Below are positions 46,746 to 57,784 of a stretch of 64,000 nucleotides of DNA, in pieces. The notes beneath the pieces were generated by a model. It saw only the letters and a list, made by a program, of their open reading frames with translations. It was not told the DNA's origin and did not search any database. The position numbers and the translations under genes are program-made. The stretch spans positions 71,085,393-71,149,392 of the forward strand of contig OV884059.1 in assembly GCA_930367215.1 (NCBI GenBank), read 5' to 3'. The DNA comes from Pollenia angustigena. Lineage: Eukaryota > Arthropoda > Insecta > Diptera > Polleniidae. How positions within the stretch are numbered: position 1 is the first letter of the stretch; every line of letters begins with the position of its first letter.

Positions 46746-47215
46746 AGGTGGAAGTACATAGCACGCGTTAGTTCGTCGACAAGTATCGTGCGTTTATAAA
46801 CTTTAGCGCGTCAAAAACTGCAAGTTACACAACATGCGTTACAAAAGCCATTCCTGTCAGATGTTTTTTATTTGTTTACTTATTTGTGCATTAAAAACGG
46901 GTTCGAAAATATATCAAGATTTTGTTATTTTATTAAATTTATTCTTTTTGTATAAATATTGTTTGTTTTTTAAGCACTTCAATAAATTTTTCTTTCATGA
47001 TTCACAAATTTGTTAAATTATTATTTTTATTGTCAGCTGATTACTTGTCAAAAACACACAACGCGTTAAAAAGTTCAAAGTTAACCAACTTTCTGGCGCA
47101 AACGCGTCAAAATATTTTGCATGTAGCTTGTTCTATGAAAACACACTAGCTTAACTTTTTTTGACAGAAGACGACAGAGCGCACGCGCACTAACGCGTGT
47201 TATGTACTTCTACCT
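46746..47215. mobile_element. 470-bp MITE, family GGTGGAAGTACATA, copy 2
   Basis: Same ends as 37761-38108, flanked by TAA (46743-46745 and 47216-47218). It is longer than copy 1 by an internal segment at about 46801-46925. It starts eleven bases after the LINE target duplication. Confidence 0.85.
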
Positions 47216-48195
47216 TAAAAGTATACAAAACCTTTTACTGTTAATATGCATTGCAATTTATTGTAAATATTCACAAAAAATACGTAAGTTTTATCACAAA
47301 ATTTATAAGTTTGTTCAGCGATCGCAATAAGTCGCAGAATTTTTTTACATAAAATGAAAGAAAACATTCCAAACTTTAATTTAGTAGTAGTACTAACAGG
47401 GAGGTAGACCGAGCTAACTTATTTTTTTTTCTAATGAAAACTGCAAATGCTAAATTTTTTGGAGTCATTTTGATTTGCTCAGATCTCTTAAACTATATAT
47501 GTAATTTAAATAATTTTTCTTTCCTATTAAATTTAAAATACTATATTTTAATAACAATGCTCTAAAACTATTCGTAGTTAAACCATATTTATTGTATAAC
47601 CAACTGAAATGTAGTAAAATGTTCATCAGTTTTCGTTGTATAATATTTAGATAACTTTACCACACTCTTTTCTATACAAAATTTTATTTTTTTCGAAAAC
47701 AAATCATAATTTTCTACTAATGAAACATTTCTCTACAGAATTGCATCATAAGATTTCTAAAAAATAACTGTAAAAAAATAGACTTTTTGCCAAAAAAATA
47801 CCACTGTGTGGCGTAAGCGCCGTTTTTTGCCAATCCGATCAAATGTTGTATAGGAATATTGTTTGTTGATAAAAAGTTTTTTTATAAGAAGAAAAATTTA
47901 AACGGCATCTGACTTGGTAAGCTCGAATAAGATGACAAAGCTATCCTTTATATAACTAATACCGTCAAAGTAACTTGCTCCTAACGTAATATTAATGCCA
48001 TATCCATAGTTTCATCAACAATTAAAAAAAAATGTTTGTGTTTGGTAATAAAAACTATGAGATTTGTAATTGTCTCATATCCGTCCAATTTTCTAAAACC
48101 GACCAAAATTAGGTTTGGCCTACCATCCGACCAAACCAAAAATATCCGACCAAATTTGGTCGGAAAAGACCATGTTCGGCAACCCTGGTGCTGAG

Positions 48196-48506
48196 ATGCC
48201 TGTACTCGGTTAGTATCAGAGAACAGCTTTATGCAATTGAAAAAAATCGCATTTAATCAACAGCAACAAGTACACTCGCTTGCGGTCATACAATGAAATT
48301 TCCTCAACCGCAAATATTCGCTGCTGGTTTGCAGTCATTCAAAAACGCACATCGTGCTTTGTTATTTATACAATCGTTAACTTCGTTTTTTAAAAAGATG
48401 TTTTTGTGTTCGGTTCGAAAATGATTGTTTTGGTACAGAAAAAAAAAAATACAAACAAAAAAGCCAGAAATCAAGCAATCTTACTCATGGATTTATCCAG
48501 CATTAA
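48196..48506. other. Spacer between two hAT elements
   Basis: No gene recognised; the sequence before 41234 continues here. Confidence 0.4.
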
Positions 48507-48514
48507 CTATGTAG

Positions 48515-49342
48515 CAGCGTTGCCATTTTGGTGCCTTTCGGGTATTTTTTGGTGCTTTTTTGCTTATGCAATACCCGAAATTTTGTAAAACACCCGTTTT
48601 GGAAAAGCGGGTATTTATAGTGCTTTTAACAATTTCTCACAGTGCTTTTTAGTGCCTTTTACAATATTTATTTTTTTTGTACCATTTTTTAAAACTTCGA
48701 TTATATTGAGGATGATTAAGATGAGATTTGCTATTTGGGGTAAAATTTTGGGAAGGCCTGTAAAGATTTTAAGGTATCAAATGATAAAAAAAAGTGATAA
48801 AGGAAAGTTGCATTCGTTTTACCGAAAACTTTATTTACGAGGTTAGAGCTAGGCTTCCTAGCAATTTGGAAATTTTACAAAACGTTTACTTTTTAGCGTT
48901 GACAACATATTTTTTTTATTAAAACTTGGGCTGTCATTAAGTTTTATAAAGAATGGTCGGTCACTGCAAATTTTTGGTTATTGCAACAGGCCAGATTTTT
49001 TCTAACTACGAAAATCTAGCTCGCACTTTATTACTGTTTTATGACCAATTCAAACTCAGCTGATGATGATCCAAATGATTTGGTTGATATAATTTTTATT
49101 GAAGGTAATAATAATGAATTTAAAAATGTTTAAATGCAAATGGTCACCCATCAACGCCATCGCCTTTTTTTTAATTTTGGAGGTTATAATTTTCGGCACA
49201 GCCGAATACAACTTGTTTTGTGTTTAATTAAATTTAAAATAGGCTTAGTGCTTTTTTGCGCTTTTTTTGTTCAAAATAGTGCTTTTTAGTGCTTTTTTTA
49301 AATTGTAAAGTGCTTGTTGCTCTCAAAAAGTTGGCATCACTG
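48515..49342. mobile_element. Non-autonomous hAT element, 828 bp
   Basis: The ends CAGCGTTGCCA and (inverted) CAGTGATGCCA are flanked by CTATGTAG on both sides (48507-48514 and 49343-49350), a perfect TSD. GTGCTTTTTAGTGC-type subterminal words occur near both ends. No transposase. Confidence 0.9.
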
Positions 49343-49474
49343 CTATGTAGTACAAGAAAAAAAATTGAAATCAAACTCAACACACATACATATGTAGGTA
49401 CACACAATTTCCATAGAAACAGACTTTTTTTCATTTTAAAAAGTACAGTAGTAGTAGTAGTAGTAGGTATGTAC

Positions 49475-49955
49475 AACCCTGCAAATAAAATTGGACCACC
49501 TGACCCATTTTGATAAAATGGACTACTCCATGGACTAGTCCGATGTAATGCAAGCATGGACCATGCCATTGTTAAAAAGTGTTTGTAGTGAGACGACATG
49601 TCTTCGTTTTTTAACGACATGCTTTCGTGTTTAAACGACTTCAAAACTAATCCTCTTGAGTATACCATGGAATAGTTTTAAAACTACTCCTTACTGGTCC
49701 AAAGGTGGGTTATATACCATGGAGTAGTTTTAAAACTACTCCTTACTGGTCCAAAGGTGGGTTATATACCATGGAGTAGTTTTAAAACTACTCCTTAGTG
49801 GTCCAAAGGTGGGTTATATGGTCCTCTCCTAGGACATCGTAATGTTAAATAGACCAGGTTTTTTCCATACGTTTGGGTTACTTGTGGACTAGTCCTGGTC
49901 CCTTGTGGACTACTCTTTACACGCGTGTTTGGACTGGTCCTATTATTTGCAGGGA
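49475..49955. mobile_element. TIR-like repeat of the GGACTAGTCC family, copy 2
   Basis: CCCTGCAAATAAAATTGGAC and (inverted) CCCTGCAAATAATAGGACCA pair. It shares internal TCCTAGGACATCGTAATGTT with 38142-38668. No clear TSD. It contains the 52-bp tandem array at 49664-49819. Confidence 0.65.
49664..49819. repeat. Tandem repeat, three units of 52 bp
   Basis: Each unit begins ACCATGG and contains a palindrome centred on AGTTTTAAAACT (22 bp in units 2 and 3, with arms GGAGTAGTTTT) followed by CTTACTGGTCCAAAGGTGGG. Unit starts are 49664, 49716 and 49768; differences are few. Confidence 0.92.
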
Positions 49956-50276
49956 ATGTATTCTTGTTATTGTTGTTTTTATTGTTGTTAATTTGGAAAA
50001 TGCGTCTCATCGAGTGGTTTATTGTTGTTGTTAATGTAAACAAAAGTATAAGAATGTGTTCTTTTGAATTTACTCAGTTGTGTTATATTGCGTATGCAAC
50101 AAAAATGCAAATAAAGCACTTTCAATAAAAAACGAATAAATGCAAAAATAAAATGTGTACGAAAGGATGTAAAAATTACCAACGTTGAACTTTGTGTTGC
50201 AAGCAAAGAATGAATGTAAATTTTAGCGTATGAATAAATCAAGAAAAATAGTGATTTTGAGGTTCTCTGATACATA

Positions 50277-51912
50277 CACTCCACTTCACATGAATAGGTG
50301 CAGTGTTTTAGCAATCAACTTAAGCTTTCTGCTCTCAAGATAATTCATGGAGAGGATTATGTTGTACTTTTTATTAAAGGTTTAACAATTGAGAAAAAGA
50401 GTGTAAACAAAGAAAAGTCGAAAAAGTACCGTAAGATTCAATGTGAGCTTCATTTCATAATATGTGATTAAAAATGCTAATTATTTTTGCGTCAGTTGAA
50501 TAGGTGCTTATTGAAAAAAAGCGAAAAACGGTAAAAAAAAAACTATAAAAAGACACGAAAACAACAAAGTTTTGTAAATTAGTTTTATTTTCTATTAATT
50601 TTTTAATAATGTGTACTTCCGCCTTTCGACAAAATTATCTCATAAATTCTATTTGGAAGAGAGTTATACAATTGCGATAAATGTTGTAGCGAAATTTGCG
50701 ACCACGCCGATTTTATTGCAGCAATTAAAGATTCTCGGTCATCAAATTGCTGTCCAGACTCATACACTTTCCTCGACAACCATCCCCACACGTTTTCAAT
50801 TATATTTAAGTCCGGGGAGTATGGTGGCCATGGCAGCAATTCAACATTTTGCTCGCTTATCCACGTTTTAATAATCCTTGCGGTGTGTATAGGAGCATTA
50901 TCCTGTTGGAAAGTCCATGGGATGGGTCCAAACAAGTCTTGAAATTTTGGAAACGCTGTTTGCAGAATAGATTTATAAGAATTTGCTGTAATTTTCGTGG
51001 TTTGAAATTCCAAGTCTATGACTCCATAGTACCTACTCGACTATGGCGACGGGCTAAAAAACGTTCTTCCTTCCTCAAATCATGAAAGTAGTAGTTAAAA
51101 CCATCGGGTCCATCAAAATGGAACTTTTTTTCATCTGAGAACACTACTTTATTCCACTCACTCTTCCAAGTCATGTGTTCTTTGCAAAAATTCAAACGTA
51201 ATTCCTTACGTTGCTGGTGTAATGGTGGTTTTTTCTGCAATTTAATTCGTTTTAAATGTTCAGCTGAATTAATTATTCTTCTAACTGAAGAAACACTAGC
51301 ATTGGAACCACTTTTTGCTTTGATTTTCGCAGCAGAGTCACTCGAATTGGAAGCTATTCTTATAATATGTCGCCTTTCTGTAGCTGTTGTGGCCATTGTT
51401 TGCCTTCCTTTCATGTTTTTGCCATATGTTTCTTTATTCCTTAAGTAATTCCACACAACGTTACCACTTTTATTAATTTTTTTGGAAATTTCACGGCCGG
51501 AGAGACCTTGATCCTCATAGGCATCGATTTTTGCCTTCTCTTCGACCGTTAATGATTTACCACCGCCCATTTCCAATTAAAACCGATCAAAATTAATTTT
51601 TGTTGTTGGTTTTAAAAAAATGCTAAGCTATTTTGTAGTTCAAATTTACAGAAATGACCATTCAATGACTTTTAAACGGCTGCACCTATTGAACTGACGC
51701 AAAAATAATAAGCATTTTTAATCACATATTATAAAATGAAGCTCACATTGAATCTTACGGTACTTTTTCGACTTTTCTTTGTTTACACTATTTTTCTCAA
51801 TTGTTAAACCTTTAATAAAAAGTACAACATAATCCTCTCCATGAATTATCTTGAGAGCATAAAGCTTAAGTTGATTGCTAAAACACTGCACCTATTCATG
51901 TGAAGTGGAGTG
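50277..51912 (-). mobile_element. Tc1-like element with about 230-bp inverted repeats
   Basis: CACTCCACTTCACATGAATA at the left is exactly inverted at the right end (51893-51912), and a TA flanks both ends (50275-50276, 51913-51914). The TIRs extend for about 230 bp on each side with few differences. The minus strand between them encodes a broken transposase. Confidence 0.93.
50603..51576 (-). pseudogene. Tc1-like transposase, one frameshift/deletion
   Basis: The N-terminal part (51016-51576, 186 residues from MEMGGGKSLTVEEK) has two helix-turn-helix regions (GLSGREISKKINKSGNVVWN and the SSVRRIINSAEH block) and the first catalytic Asp in VVFSDEKKFHFDGPDG. The frame breaks near RRHSRVGTMES; the GGGSVMVWG-type stretch usual there is absent. 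The C-terminal part (50603-51013) has the second Asp in TFQQDNAPIHTA and the Glu in YSPDLNIIENVWG, with DD34E spacing. Both catalytic halves are otherwise well preserved. Confidence 0.93.
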
Positions 51913-52023
51913 TACCCCTGAATATCGTATAACCAACTCTGGCTCCTTACAATGCAACGAAATCAAGTTGACTGTTGTACGTATGCGTTTACACCATTCA
52001 CTGCAGGTGGAAGAATTAACACG

Positions 52024-52545
52024 GAAAAATGTTTTCGCCTCTAATCATAATATGACGATTATCCAACTGAACATCGGGATGAGCCTCTTCATTGAGAATA
52101 CTTTCAGCACCGCCAGCAGGAGCCAAACCAATTAATTCCCAGTAATCTACATGCAATTCGTGTCCACCTGGTGCATAAAACAAATAAATGAGTTTCTACA
52201 ATATTGTTCACGAAACGAAACTAACCGATTTGCCTTCTGGCACAGGTTTTAGTGTACCAAACATTCTAAAAATCCGCATTGTAAATAAAAAGTTAAACCT
52301 TTGCCTTGACGTCTTAAACGATGTGCCCATCCATAGATTTTTACTTTTCTGTTAATTTTAGACACATTTAAATATGCAGCTGGCCAACTGGGATCTGCGG
52401 ATATGAGTCTTTTTGGCTTCATCCAAATTTTGTTTAGGCTTTTCCGCAACTTCAGCTTCGCATTTTTCTTTTTCGCATTTTTATAACTTACTTACCCCAA
52501 TCCTTTGGATTTTCTTTATTTATTTTAATAACTTAATAATTATTA
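52024..52545 (-). pseudogene. AsnRS: Asparaginyl-tRNA synthetase pseudogene fragment
   Basis: Minus-strand segments read INKENPKDWGK (about 52.5 kb), CEAEVAEKPKQNLDEAKK, DPSWPAAYLNVSKI, KVKIYGWAHRLRRQGKGLTF, then after frame changes TLKPVPEGKS and PGGHELHVDYWELIGLAPAG followed by GAESILNEEAHPDVQLDNRH and IMIRGEN. These match the N-terminal extension, OB-fold anticodon-binding domain and start of the catalytic domain of cytosolic AsnRS. The copy is truncated, frameshifted and lacks the class II catalytic motifs. Splice-like GTAAGTAAG (complement around 52484-52492) and intron-like inserts suggest a non-processed copy. Confidence 0.8.
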
Positions 52546-52784
52546 AAATATTTTGCAGTATTTAATTTAAACAATTCACAAATTTTCACAAATATTAGCC
52601 AGTAAAGCGTATGTATAACAAAAATTAAAAAAAAATTGGCATTTTTATGGTGTTTTCAGTTGTTCTACTCTAACATATATGTTAGAGTGGTACAACTAAT
52701 GTAAAATTGTTGCAAGTGTGTTAGTAAAAATTTTTTTTTTTAGTTTCGGTCATCCATTTCTTGTAGGGTTTGTATGGTACGAGT

Positions 52785-53952
52785 CAGTGTTGCCATTAGG
52801 ATACGAAAGATAAATTTTTCGTATGTTTTGATGGCTTCACGTACCATGTATAAGCCTGACATTTTTCGTATCTTTTGAATCCGTATGCTAAATGTACTAA
52901 AACTTATTAAGACTGATCATCGTAACCGCATCAATACTTATACAATAGCAGCTTTCATAATAGTGAAAGAAAACATGAAGCATGTTTCAACATACAATTC
53001 ACCTAATTCGCGGATTACAAGTAGTGCGAAGTTGTTCGGAAGAAATCTGAACATCTTTTATTTTCAGGAAATTTATATGAACTTTTTGATATAATCGCCT
53101 TGGTATAAACGCCTTAATTTTAACAAAACTGAATTTTTTTCGATAACATCTAAAGATAATTACATATATATTTTTAATGTTTGCTTATTGTATTTTTAAA
53201 AATTACATACCTAATATTTATTTATGACTTAAATAAATAATAAAATGAATTTATATGATATCATTTTCTTTACAATATTAAGGGTAATCACGATGGTCAT
53301 TGTGCAAATTTGCAATGTGTTAATTGGCAGTGCATATTATGATTGATCTTGGGCATACCACTTTTATTTTTGTGCACATATGCTATTTTTCTAAAAATGT
53401 ATTCTGGCAACACTAAAATCTTCTGGCAGCACTGTAAAAAAACTGCATTTGTTTACAATTATACACAAGCAAATTAAAATAAATGTTTTCTTAATTTGAA
53501 TTTAATTCTCTATTTTATTTTACAATCTGCGAAAATGTTCAAGTTATAAGTTTTCTTAAAATCAACATGGCATTTAATATGTCAAATGTTATTGCTTACA
53601 TTTGTTTGCAACTGAGCAAATATGCACTACTAACTTTGCTCATGGTTTTTTAGTTCAAACGAAGTAAAAAAGAGCAAATTGCAAATACGTACATTTTGTT
53701 GTTGTGTTGTGCAAATGTGTGTATTTTTGCACGCATTTGCATCGCTTGCACACTTTGCAATACCCATCGTGATTTCCCTTATTAATTTAATATGAAATAA
53801 AAATGTAATGTTAATAAATGTTTAACTTTAAAAGTGGACTTAAAATTTTTTTCAAAATGTATCTTTTTGGGAAAAAGTGTATCTTTTTGGGAAAAAGTGT
53901 ATCCTTTTTGAAACTAAAATGTTACTTTCTCGAAATTTCACTGGCAGGACTG
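52785..53952. mobile_element. Non-autonomous hAT element, 1168 bp
   Basis: The ends CAGTGTTGCCA and (inverted) CAGTCCTGCCA are flanked by GTACGAGT (52777-52784 and 53953-53960), a perfect 8-bp TSD. It contains the smaller element 53280-53780. No transposase. Confidence 0.88.
53280..53780. mobile_element. About 500-bp TIR element nested in a hAT
   Basis: AAGGGTAATCACGATGG and (inverted) AAGGGAAATCACGATGG pair, with ATT on both sides. TTTGCAA/TTGCAAA words are frequent in the interior. 3-bp duplication type. Confidence 0.75.
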
Positions 53953-53960
53953 GTACGAGT

Positions 53961-54420
53961 ATGTTATATCCTTCATTTTGTAAGTTCAAGCTTTGTAAAC
54001 ATCCCCAAAGTTTTTAGTGTACAAATTTTGTGGTTGGTTTTTGAAATACTAGAAGATTACAATTACTTCTGGAGGAAACATATCGTTGGCGCGATCACAG
54101 CACTCCTCAAACGATTTGCGTGGCCGACCAAGTGAACTGGTAAAACATTCAGCCTCAGTAAACTTAATTGTAAATGTGCCTTCAAGCCAATTTGCATTCT
54201 GTTTTTCAAATCGCGACTTCGTACGATTAGAATCCTGCCATCTTTGTTGAAGTTAGAGTAAAAGCTTTTATATATTGTATCCAAAATTCCACATGCTCTA
54301 GTATCGTTTTACTCAACGTACAATTGTTGCAAAAACTGTAAATAACTTTGATAATATACTTGCATGTGCCCGTGCAGAAAACTGAATTGCCAAATTGGTT
54401 TTTTTTTTTGTTGTTTTCTT
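53961..54420. other. Intergenic stretch
   Basis: No gene recognised. The minus-strand segment around 54063-54284 contains FLDLKNRMQIGLK-like residues of unknown meaning. Confidence 0.35.
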
Positions 54421-54836
54421 GCGAAGACAATAGAATGGAACAATTTGTTTTATAATTTTGTTTTTTCTTTTTACCCACTACAATTCGAGTCGGAAAGAAC
54501 CCAACCAATTGTAGGGGGATGTAAGAAAAGATAAACTCACTGTTTATTTTTTTGGTGTTTTGTTTAAGCTTTGATATTGTTACAAGTAAGATTTTGAGTG
54601 TTTAAAATTCTTATTCGCTTTATGGTTTTATTTGTATAATATTTTTAGCTTTTCTTAAATCTTTGGAAAAGGTTTCCTGATGATCTGGCCTAAGCAACCA
54701 GTGAAATGCGCATAGAGGCTAGCTTTCCCTCAACAATAAATTTCAGTGTATTTATCAAATATGAAAAATTGGGAATTTAGCACGTCATACAAAAATCTTA
54801 ATAGTAAATTTTGTATTCCCGTAAATAACTTTGATA
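54421..54836 (+). repeat. About 416-bp direct repeat with hammerhead motif, copy R3
   Basis: It starts GCGAAGACAATAGAATGG and ends CCCGTAAATAACTTTGATA. The whole stretch recurs at 57074-57488 with few changes, like a pair of terminal repeats around about 2.2 kb (which contains the younger hAT 54955-56404). The hammerhead-like core is at 54665-54728. Confidence 0.88.
54665..54728 (+). ncRNA. Hammerhead ribozyme-like motif (type I, minimal stem III)
   Basis: Core box CTGATGA is at 54677-54683. Stem II arms are CTGG (54685-54688) and CCAG (54698-54701) with a 9-nt loop. Core box GAAA is at 54703-54706. Stem III is the two pairs A106/U113 and U107/A112 (last three digits of the coordinate) closed by GCGC. 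The cleavage trinucleotide is ATA, so the predicted cut is after 54714. Stem I: GGTTTC (54671-54676) pairs with GAGGCT (54715-54720), then after an internal loop GGAAA (54665-54669) pairs with TTTCC (54724-54728). All universally required core bases are present. A U/U mismatch sits at the base of stem II and stem III is very short, so activity may be weak or need a dimer. Confidence 0.65.
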
Positions 54837-54954
54837 CTGTTTTAATTTTGTTCTGTCTTTGTCAAACTCCAGAAGCTTCGAGCATAAAACCCCATGAGAA
54901 ATAGAAAAACTTTCCATCATCGTAAAACTCTTGGGCCTTAATTTCAGTTATAAC

Positions 54955-56404
54955 CAGGGTTGTCAGATGTGGCGATTTCTCGCCAAACGTGGCGATTTTC
55001 TACCATGTTTGGCGACCTAATTTTTGATTTGGCGACATTGCGATTTTTTGGCGATTTTTACAATAGTTAAAATCGCCAACTGGCTATTTTTGATGACCTA
55101 TGAATTTGTTTTGAAATTCGTTAAATTCAATACTTAGAAATAATATTATTTTAATTCTCGTATTTTTATGAATGAAATTTTAGGCAATCATATGTATGAT
55201 AGGTATTTGAAGGTATGTTCAAATGGCTGATGAAGTTAATGAAAATCTTCTAGAAAAGTGTTTCTTATACATATATAAAATTGCTCTTGAAAAAATCAAT
55301 AAATAGAATTCCTTAAAACACTAATATATTTTAAGTCTATAAACATTTTCACATTATACTTATATGTACATATGTGGCAATTTATTATCACAGATAAAAT
55401 ATGTCGTTGTTAGTGATATTTTAAAGATTTTTATGAATCCTATCATACCTTTGGACGTTTATGAAACACAATGGAAAAAATAAGCGTTGGTTAATTGGAA
55501 ACATAGCTAAAAAAGTTTAGGCCAACATTTAAAAGCTACAAGGATACGGCAGGTACGTAAAATTTTAAGGACTTTACTTTGGCTGTCCTTAATATGTGGT
55601 TATTACAACTAGTAATGCCTGTGAAACTATGAACTCCACTTAAACTCGCCTTCGAATTAGAATGCAATACGAGCTTCTAGACTCGTTATTAGGAGTTATA
55701 CAGGCATGCTCTGTAAATCAAAAGATTTCAAATCACAATTGTGATTAATGGGTGTTTTGAAAACCACAAAAGTTTTAACTTAGTTAAAAACGGTGGAAAC
55801 AAATAAGCAAGTAAAAAAAATCGGCGGCCACTTAGCTGACTGGTTTAAAATCACAATTATGAAAAAAGCTTTTTGTCCTGAACACCTTTTTTGTGATTTC
55901 AATTCACTTTCACAAAAAGTGATTTTCAGAACATGCCTGATAAGTTATATGAATGGGAATAGTACATGTTGCACTTCTTTTGTACTTTCGTTGAATAAAT
56001 GTAATACCCTCACAATGTATTCCAAATTAGAAGAAAAATAGCGAGTCTTGACGGCGAAGCGTTTTAGATATATAATAAAACTGCAACTATTGTATATATG
56101 TAGTGCATTTCTAATGTTTGTTAAGTACTAGCCGCATAGTAAACATCGTACCTTTTTTGTGTTCACTAACTATTTTTATTTCGCTCTAAATAAAAATTAA
56201 GCAAAATATATATTATGGCGACTTTTTTTGAATTTTTGGCGTATTTAAGCGATACGGAACTAATTTGGTTTTTAGGATTTATAAAAAATATTTTTAATAA
56301 TTTAAAAAATATGTATTTTATTGTCAAAAACTTCTAAACAAAGGCTTTGGCGATTTTTGATATTGAATTTGGCGAAAAAGGTCAAAATCAATCTGACAAT
56401 CCTG
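54955..56404. mobile_element. Non-autonomous hAT element, 1450 bp
   Basis: The ends CAGGGTTGTCAGAT and (inverted) CAGGATTGTCAGAT are flanked by GTTATAAC (54947-54954 and 56405-56412), a perfect TSD. GGCGATTTCTCGCC and TTTGGCGA words crowd the ends. Same family as 2484-3425. No transposase. Confidence 0.92.
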
Positions 56405-56412
56405 GTTATAAC

Positions 56413-56962
56413 TAAAAAAACCGGAGAAAAATCGGTTGTACTTTTCGCGTTCGTCAGCAATTGTCGAATGACAAAAATCGACAATGAACACATATAAATA
56501 CTACAATATTTTACTGACGGCTACGTTCCAAAACATGAGCACTTATAAATGTGGGTGGAATTTCTGTAAAAAAATCATACAGGTAGCCAACGGAAAACCC
56601 AAATAATTAAAAAAGTGCACTTTCCTTTTTTCCTTTTAATTGTCCACGCACATTTATAACCGCTTATTAGTTTACTACCGCAATCATAAAAATCAAATAA
56701 CCTTTGTTTATTACATTTTTTTTTAATTCTGAGAATCGTAAAAAAAGTCATAAATGTTTTTCCAAAGAATTTTGTGCATATCTCGAGCAAATTTTTGAAA
56801 TTCATACCTTCACTTAATTGTGAATAAAAGCGAAACGCGTTCATCGATTTTCATGATTTATGTCCCATTTTGTTCACAGGTTATGCGACTTTATGTGAAA
56901 GTAATAGGACTTGAAACGTTTTACCGTTTTGGATTTTTTATTAATTAAAAAAAAAAATTTAT
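56413..56962. other. Stretch between hAT and inverted repeat copy R4
   Basis: Internal part of the region bounded by the 54421 and 57074 direct repeats. No RT or other domain recognised in either strand. Confidence 0.4.
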
Positions 56963-57073
56963 CAAGATTTTTGTATGACGTGCTAAATTCCCAATTTTTC
57001 ATATTTGATAAATACACTGATATTTATTGTTGAGGGAAAGCTAGCTTCTATGCGCATTTCACCGGTTGCTTAG
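56963..57073 (-). repeat. Hammerhead-bearing repeat, partial inverted copy R4
   Basis: Minus-strand copy containing CCTAAGCAACCGGTGAAATG and CGCATAGAAGCTAGCTTTCC, that is the second half of stem II, GAAA, stem III and the 3' arm of stem I. The CTGATGA half is missing because the copy stops at the junction with R5 (57073/57074). Confidence 0.75.
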
Positions 57074-57488
57074 GCGAAGACAATAGAATGAAACAATTTG
57101 TTTTTTAATTTTGTTTTTTCTTTTTACCCACTTACAACTACAATTCAAGTCGGAAAGAACCCAACCAATTTTAGGGGGATGTAAGAAAAGATAAACTCAC
57201 TGTTTATTGTTGGTGTTTTGTTTAAGCTTTGATATTGTTACAAGTAAGATTTTGAGTGTTTAAAATTCTTATTCGCTTTATGGTTTTATTTGTATAATAT
57301 TTTTAGCTTTTCTAAAATCTTTGGAAAAGGTTTCCTGATGATCTGGCCTAAGCAACCAGTGAAATGCGAAATAGCTTTCCCTCAACAATAAATTTCAGTG
57401 TATTTATCAAATATGAAAAATTGGGAATTTAGCACGTCATACAAAAATCTTGATAATAAATTTTATATTCCCGTAAATAACTTTGATA
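57074..57488 (+). repeat. About 415-bp direct repeat with damaged hammerhead motif, copy R5
   Basis: It matches 54421-54836. CTGATGA (57335-57341), stem II and GAAA (57361-57364) are intact. The stretch after GAAATGCG is shortened (AAATAGCTTTCC), which removes the cleavage site and the core-proximal arm of stem I. Confidence 0.85.
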
Positions 57489-57784
57489 AAAAAAATACTA
57501 ATTTTTTAGGCAAAAAAAATCTTCATACATTTATTTATAACTGCAAAACTGTTGCTTATGTAGCGAAACGTTATATAAACAGAAGGAATTAATTGCAATT
57601 CTTGATTTTTCTAAATTTGTTTCAGCATAATCCGACTAGTAGTTCTCGAGTTACATATGTTTAACAAAAGGTCCTTATCAGAATTGAGTCCCGAATCAAT
57701 CAGCTGAAAAATGTTGTACTATGTAATGCAACAAATTGAGAGGTGGCACCTGGTGGCACTTGAAATTGATTAAATATGCAACAA

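Larger units (their letters stand above)
41242..48187. mobile_element. hAT element carrying a nested LINE and MITE
   Basis: The ends CAGGGTTGCCG and CGGCAACCCTG form TIRs, flanked by GTGCTGAG on both sides (41234-41241 and 48188-48195), a perfect TSD. CCGACCAAA recurs at least three times near each end. Without the LINE (42246-46720 plus one TSD copy) and the MITE 46746-47215 the element is about 2 kb and shows no transposase frame. The TTTTTGGCCCAAAG region at 41880-42020 contains a direct repeat (GGCCACGCCCTCCACCCACC, twice). Confidence 0.88.
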
